Shown piece after piece: positions 60,408 to 64,000 of a DNA stretch of 64,000 nucleotides. The notes under the pieces are model-generated. The model saw only the letters and a program-made list of their open reading frames with translations. It had not been told where the DNA came from and did not search any database. Position 1 is the stretch's first letter. Each line of letters begins with the position of its first letter. Location of the stretch: contig DATLUA010000014.1 of NCBI GenBank assembly GCA_035533295.1, forward strand, positions 32,284-96,283, given 5' to 3'. The translations under genes and the position numbers were made by a program. Source of the DNA: JAGWJU01 sp035533295. GTDB taxonomy: Bacteria; Elusimicrobiota; Elusimicrobia; UBA1565; UBA9628.

Positions 60408-62216
60408 TTAGGCGTGGACCGGAGGCTTTAGCCGGCTCTTCAAGTTCTGGAACTGGCTCCACATCTCTTGGGGCATGCGCTCATCGAAGCGGCGGAAGAA
60501 TCCCTCGATGCCGTCTAATTCCTGATCCCAGTCCTCGGGCCGGACCTCCAGGAGCTTCTCCAGGGCCTTCGCGGGGAGCTTCAAGCCCGCCATATCCAGG
60601 GAGTCGGCGGCCGGCACGTGGCCGATGGGTGTTTTCTGCGCCTTGCCCTGGCCTTCGCAGCGGCTCAAAATCCATTCGAGCACTCGCAGATTCTCGCCGT
60701 AGCCGGGCCAGAGGAACTTGCCGTTCTCGTCCTTGCGGAACCAGTTGACGTGGAAAATTTTGGGAGGGTTGGGAACGCGCGCGCCCATCTCCAGCCAGTG
60801 GCCGAAGTAGTCGGCCATGTTGTAGCCGCAAAAGGGCAGCATGGCCATGGGATCGCGCCGCACCTCGCCCAGCTTGCCGACTTGGGCGGCGGTCCGTTCG
60901 GAGGCCATGCTGGCGCCCACGAACACGCCGTGGGCCCAATCGAAGGACTGGTAGACCAGCGGCGCCAGGTGTTGGCGGCGTCCGCCGAAAATCATGGCGG
61001 ATATTGGAACGCCCTGGACGTCTTCCCAGTGGCTCGAGATGGACGGGCACTGGCCCGCCGGCGCGGTGAAGCGGCTGTTGGGGTGCGCGCCCACGATAGG
61101 CTTGCCATCGGCGTCCTTTTGGCCCGGCGTCCAGGGCCGTCCCATCCAGTCCCAGCCCTCGGCTGGCGGCTCGCCGTCGCCGTCTTCCCACCAGACCGAG
61201 CCGTCCTTGCCCAGCAACGTGTTGGTGAAAATGGTGTTTTTCCGCACCGTGTCCATGGCGTGGGGGTTGGTCCGGGAGTTGGTGCCGGGCGCCACGCCGA
61301 AAAACCCGAATTCGGGGTTCATGGCCCAGAGCCGCCCGTCCGGCCCGGGCTTAAGCCACGCGATGTCGTCGCCGACGGTCCAAACCTTGTAGCCCTTGGC
61401 CTTCAAGGCCTCGGGAGCGACCAGCATGGCGAGGTTGGTCTTGCCGCAGGCGCTCGGGAAGGCCGCCGTGACGTACTCGGTATGCCCGGTCTTGTCCTCG
61501 ATGCCCAAAATCAGCATGTGCTCGGCCAGCCAGCCTTCGTGGCGGGCCAAATTAGACGCGATGCGCAGAGCCAGGCACTTCTTGCCCAAGAGCGCGTTGC
61601 CGCCGTATCCCGAGCCCACGCTCCAAACCGCGTTGTCATCCGGGAAATGCAGGATGAGGCGCTTGGTGATGTCCAGGTCCGCCGTGCCGTGCAGGCACTT
61701 GGTGAAGCTTCCGTCCTTGCCCAGGGCGTCCAGGACTTTCTTGCCCACGCGGGTCATGATGCGCATGTTCAAGACGACGTAGATGCTGTCGGTCAACTGC
61801 ACGCCGATTTTGGAGAAAGGGGATCCGACCACGCCCATGGAAAAGGGGATGACGTACATGGTGCGGCCCTTCATGGAGCCCTCGAAGACCGCGCCGGCGC
61901 GGCGGTAGCCCTCCTCGGGCGGCATCCAGTTGTTGGTCGGGCCCGCGTCTTCCTTGCGGCGGCTGCAGATGAAGGTCAGGTGCTCGGTGCGGGCGACGTC
62001 GTTGGAGGAACTGCGGTGGTAGAAACAGCCGGGAAATTTCTTTTCGTCGAGCTTGACCAGTTCGCCGGTCTTTAGGGCCTCGGTTTCGAGGCGTTTTTTC
62101 TCCTCTTCGGAGCCGTCAATCCAGACGACGCGCTGGGGTTTGCAGAGCTTGGCGCATTCGTCTATCCAGGATTTTAGTTTTGGGTGGTCGGTAAGGGCAT
62201 GATTATCATAATCCAT
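60408..62216 (-). CDS. pckG: Phosphoenolpyruvate carboxykinase (GTP)
   Basis: The protein has 602 residues, the length of GTP-dependent enzymes. FPSACGKTNLAML carries the hyper-reactive C257 and the P-loop, and the later RVLEWILSRCEG and WFRKDENGKFLWPGYGEN match the family. It interconverts oxaloacetate and PEP for gluconeogenesis or anaplerosis. It begins 7 nt after the pit stop codon. A TTGCCC-17-TATAAT promoter-like sequence overlaps the pit 3' end and sits 6 nt before the ATG, so it may be expressed independently of pit. Confidence 0.96.
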   Translation of the reverse strand: MDYDNHALTDHPKLKSWIDECAKLCKPQRVVWIDGSEEEKKRLETEALKTGELVKLDEKKFPGCFYHRSSSNDVARTEHLTFICSRRKEDAGPTNNWMPPEEGYRRAGAVFEGSMKGRTMYVIPFSMGVVGSPFSKIGVQLTDSIYVVLNMRIMTRVGKKVLDALGKDGSFTKCLHGTADLDITKRLILHFPDDNAVWSVGSGYGGNALLGKKCLALRIASNLARHEGWLAEHMLILGIEDKTGHTEYVTAAFPSACGKTNLAMLVAPEALKAKGYKVWTVGDDIAWLKPGPDGRLWAMNPEFGFFGVAPGTNSRTNPHAMDTVRKNTIFTNTLLGKDGSVWWEDGDGEPPAEGWDWMGRPWTPGQKDADGKPIVGAHPNSRFTAPAGQCPSISSHWEDVQGVPISAMIFGGRRQHLAPLVYQSFDWAHGVFVGASMASERTAAQVGKLGEVRRDPMAMLPFCGYNMADYFGHWLEMGARVPNPPKIFHVNWFRKDENGKFLWPGYGENLRVLEWILSRCEGQGKAQKTPIGHVPAADSLDMAGLKLPAKALEKLLEVRPEDWDQELDGIEGFFRRFDERMPQEMWSQFQNLKSRLKPPVHA

Positions 62217-62222
62217 GACCTC

Positions 62223-62251
62223 ATTATATCAGAACCAGCCAATGGAGGGCA
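62223..62251 (-). promoter_or_regulatory. Candidate pckG promoter
   Basis: On the minus strand, TTGCCC (62246-62251) and TATAAT (62223-62228) are 17 nt apart. Six bases separate the -10 element from the pckG ATG, which predicts a transcript with almost no leader. The -10 overlaps the pit stop codon. Confidence 0.4.
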
Positions 62252-63225
62252 AAATAGGTCAGGGCCGAGACCGCGGCGGCGCAGGGAATGGTCAAAATCC
62301 AGGCCCAAACGATGCGTCCGGCCACGCCCCAGCGCACGGCCGAGAGGCGCTGGGTCGAGCCTACGCCTAAGAGGGAGCCGCTCACCACGTGGGTGGTGGA
62401 GACCGGGATGCCCACCAGGGAGCACAGGAAGATGCAGGCGCCGGAGCCGAACTCGACGCAAAAGCCGCTCACGGGCTTGAGCTTGGTGATTTTCTGCACC
62501 ACGGTGTGCACGACCCGCCAGCCGCCGGCCAAGGTTCCCAAAGAGATGACCGCGTAGCAGCTTAGGATGACCCAGTAAGGGATATGGAACGTGGGCCCGA
62601 TGAGGTGGTTGGTGAACAAGAGCACGGCGATAAGCCCCATGGTCTTCTGGGCGTCGTTGAGGCCGTGGGCCAGGCTTAAGAATCCGGAGGACAGCAGCTG
62701 CCCCGTTCTAAAGAGAGTGTCAACCTGCCGTCCGGTATATTTGCGGAAGCCCCAATACACCGCGATCATGAGCCCGAACCCGAGGAAGAGCCCTACGATG
62801 GGGGAGATGATCATGAAGGCGACCGTGATGGAAAGCCCGCGGAAAAGCAGGCAGCCGAATCCCGCCTTGGCCACCGCCGCGCCCACCAGGCCCCCGATGA
62901 GGGAGTGCGTGGAACTGACCGGGATGCCCATCCGGATGGTGAGCCAGTTCCAGAACGCGCCGCCGACCAAGGCGCCCAGGATGACCGTGTTGTCGAGAAT
63001 AGACGGGTCGACCAAGCCCTTGCCGACGGTGTTGGCCACGTGCACGCCGAAGCCCACGGCCGCGGCCATGTGGAAGCACGCCGCCCACAAGACGGCCTGC
63101 TTGGGGGAGAGCACGCGGGTGGACACCACCGTCGCGATCTCGTTGGCGGCGTCGTGCATGCCGTTTAGGAAGTCGAAGAAAAAGGCGAGCGCGACGATGC
63201 CGCAGACGGCGCCGAACGAGTTCAT
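62224..63225 (-). CDS. pit: PiT-family inorganic phosphate transporter
   Basis: The protein has 333 residues. FLNGMHDAANEIATVVSTRVL and its second-half repeat GIPVSSTHSLIGG and GIPVSTTHVVSGS are the PiT signatures. About 10 hydrophobic helices are visible. It is a low-affinity phosphate permease driven by a proton or sodium gradient in the inner membrane. It follows the DUF47 gene by 9 nt, a common pairing in which the PhoU-like protein modulates the carrier. Confidence 0.95.
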   Translation of the reverse strand: MNSFGAVCGIVALAFFFDFLNGMHDAANEIATVVSTRVLSPKQAVLWAACFHMAAAVGFGVHVANTVGKGLVDPSILDNTVILGALVGGAFWNWLTIRMGIPVSSTHSLIGGLVGAAVAKAGFGCLLFRGLSITVAFMIISPIVGLFLGFGLMIAVYWGFRKYTGRQVDTLFRTGQLLSSGFLSLAHGLNDAQKTMGLIAVLLFTNHLIGPTFHIPYWVILSCYAVISLGTLAGGWRVVHTVVQKITKLKPVSGFCVEFGSGACIFLCSLVGIPVSTTHVVSGSLLGVGSTQRLSAVRWGVAGRIVWAWILTIPCAAAVSALTYFALHWLVLI

Positions 63226-63234
63226 CAGGCCGTC

Positions 63235-63861
63235 CTAGGCCTGCTTGACCAGGATGGATTCGATGACGTTGGCCACGTTCTCGCACTTGTCGATGGCGGC
63301 CTCGATGCCCTCGTAGATTTCCTTCCACTTGATGACCTCGAGCGGATCGGGCTTGCCCTGGAACAGCCGGGCCAGAGCCGCCTCCAAGGCGCGATCGCCG
63401 GCGTTCTCCAGGCGATTTATTTCGATGCAGTAGTCCAGGATGCGGCGGGATTTGTCGGCGTGCTGGAGCTCGGCGACGGCCTTCTTGACGCTTTCCACCG
63501 AGTGCAGCAGGGTTTCGGCCAGGTTTTTCATGTCCTCGGTCGAATGGTCCACGCGGTAAAGCTGCATGCGCGACGCGATGGACTGGATGAGGTCCACGAT
63601 GTCGTCCATCTCGCTGCCCAGCTCATGGATGTCCTCGCGGTCGAAAGGCGTGACGAACGTGCGGTTCAAGCGGTCGTAGATTTCGTGCGTCGTGATGTCC
63701 GCCTCGTGCTCGATGTCCTGCAGGCGCGCGAAGGCCGGGGAATCCGCGCTCCAGTTTCGAGCCAGGTCCAGGAAGATTTTGGCCGCCTCGAGGTTGTGGG
63801 AGGCCTGGTTGTTGAACAGATCAAAAAACTTTTCTTCCTTGGGCACTAGTTGAAAAGCCAT
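63235..63861 (-). CDS. DUF47 / PhoU-like regulator of phosphate transport
   Basis: The protein has 208 residues, all alpha, with the opening KEEKFFDLFNNQA typical of DUF47. DREDIHELGSEMDDIVDLI and EINRLENAGDRALEAAL are the PhoU-like metal-binding helices. Family members partner Pit transporters. It is first in the minus-strand pair with pit, and an AAGGAG ribosome site sits 7 nt before the ATG. A Pho-box-like repeat and promoter lie upstream, so phosphate-starvation control is likely. Confidence 0.93.
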   Translation of the reverse strand: MAFQLVPKEEKFFDLFNNQASHNLEAAKIFLDLARNWSADSPAFARLQDIEHEADITTHEIYDRLNRTFVTPFDREDIHELGSEMDDIVDLIQSIASRMQLYRVDHSTEDMKNLAETLLHSVESVKKAVAELQHADKSRRILDYCIEINRLENAGDRALEAALARLFQGKPDPLEVIKWKEIYEGIEAAIDKCENVANVIESILVKQA

Positions 63862-63902
63862 GCGGGTTCTCCTTATTTTTCTGTTTGTTTGGCCTGGGAG
63901 TT

Positions 63903-63932
63903 ATCATAGCTGAGCGCGAGGGGGTCAATCAA
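63903..63932 (-). promoter_or_regulatory. Candidate promoter of DUF47-pit
   Basis: On the minus strand, TTGATT (63927-63932) and TATGAT (63903-63908) are separated by 18 nt, about 40 nt before the DUF47 start codon. The Pho-box-like repeat lies 22 nt further upstream. Confidence 0.4.
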
Positions 63933-63953
63933 TGAAGGCAGGGTCTATTCCAT

Positions 63954-63971
63954 GTGACAACCCCGTGACAA
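63954..63971 (-). promoter_or_regulatory. Pho-box-like direct repeat
   Basis: The minus strand reads TTGTCAC-GGGG-TTGTCAC: two perfect 7-bp repeats with 11-bp periodicity. This is the spacing and near-sequence of PhoB half-sites (CTGTCAT/CTGTCAC). It is about 93 bp upstream of the DUF47-pit start. A PhoB homologue is not in the window, so control is an inference. Confidence 0.5.
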
Positions 63972-64000
63972 CTGCGGCCTCGCGCTGATTTATCATACAA

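Noticed and set aside
60618..62075. Long plus-strand frame (485 codons) opposite pckG
   Set aside because: It is antisense to an unmistakable PEP carboxykinase and has no recognisable domain.

Overview
The window is GC-rich bacterial chromosome with very dense coding and frequent 4-nt start/stop overlaps. TGA is used as an ordinary stop throughout. A KdsD-type arabinose-5-phosphate isomerase suggests a Gram-negative cell with Kdo-containing LPS. The mix of many radical SAM (rSAM) proteins, TPR/Sel1 proteins, SGNH-fold membrane proteins and glycosyltransferases resembles uncultured lineages such as Elusimicrobiota or Omnitrophota. That assignment is an inference without a phylogenetic marker and should be held loosely.

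Region 1 (1-8.3 kb) is mostly housekeeping: a DUF1543-like protein, a slipin, HemW, a single-domain response regulator, ValS, a secreted protein of unknown function, tRNA-Cys, KdsD and an unrecognised 213-aa protein.

Region 2 (8.3-46 kb) is the striking part. A plus-strand run from 8366 to 32115 holds a glycosyltransferase-like coiled-coil protein, then an almost gapless series of rSAM genes broken only by a beta-helix protein, a metallo-beta-lactamase-fold protein and a membrane-anchored TIR-like protein, and ends with an SGNH/TPR protein. A minus-strand run (32096-42676) follows: two more SGNH proteins, a TPR gene split by an apparent frameshift, a B12-type rSAM, a Sel1-rSAM fusion, a membrane TPR protein and a nucleotidyltransferase-like protein. 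Diverging from it are GT2 - rSAM/SPASM - GT2 (42742-46013). In total 15 genes carry 16 intact CxxxCxxC motifs, and a sixteenth gene has the motif changed to CxxxHxxC. Five of the 16 genes are B12-binding type. No precursor peptide is visible. The most likely role is biosynthesis or decoration of an unusual cell-surface glycan, lipid or metabolite; this is inference.

Region 3 (46-53 kb, minus strand) is a GT4-like enzyme, a membrane GT2, a TMTC-like GT-C/TPR protein, Fpg with an incomplete zinc finger, a rhodanese and a secreted single-HKD PLD-like protein.

Region 4 (53.3-60.4 kb) holds HutI, a HAD phosphatase, an aldehyde dehydrogenase, FtcD and an MFS transporter. An approximately 0.85-kb non-coding gap in it contains a XerCD/dif-like palindrome, an approximately 310-bp element with imperfect terminal inverted repeats, and an atypical tRNA with its terminator. 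HutI makes formiminoglutamate and FtcD consumes it; HutH and HutU are not in the window.

Region 5 (60.4-64 kb, minus strand) is a DUF47/PhoU-like protein, a Pit phosphate transporter and GTP-dependent PEP carboxykinase. A Pho-box-like direct repeat lies upstream of the DUF47 gene.
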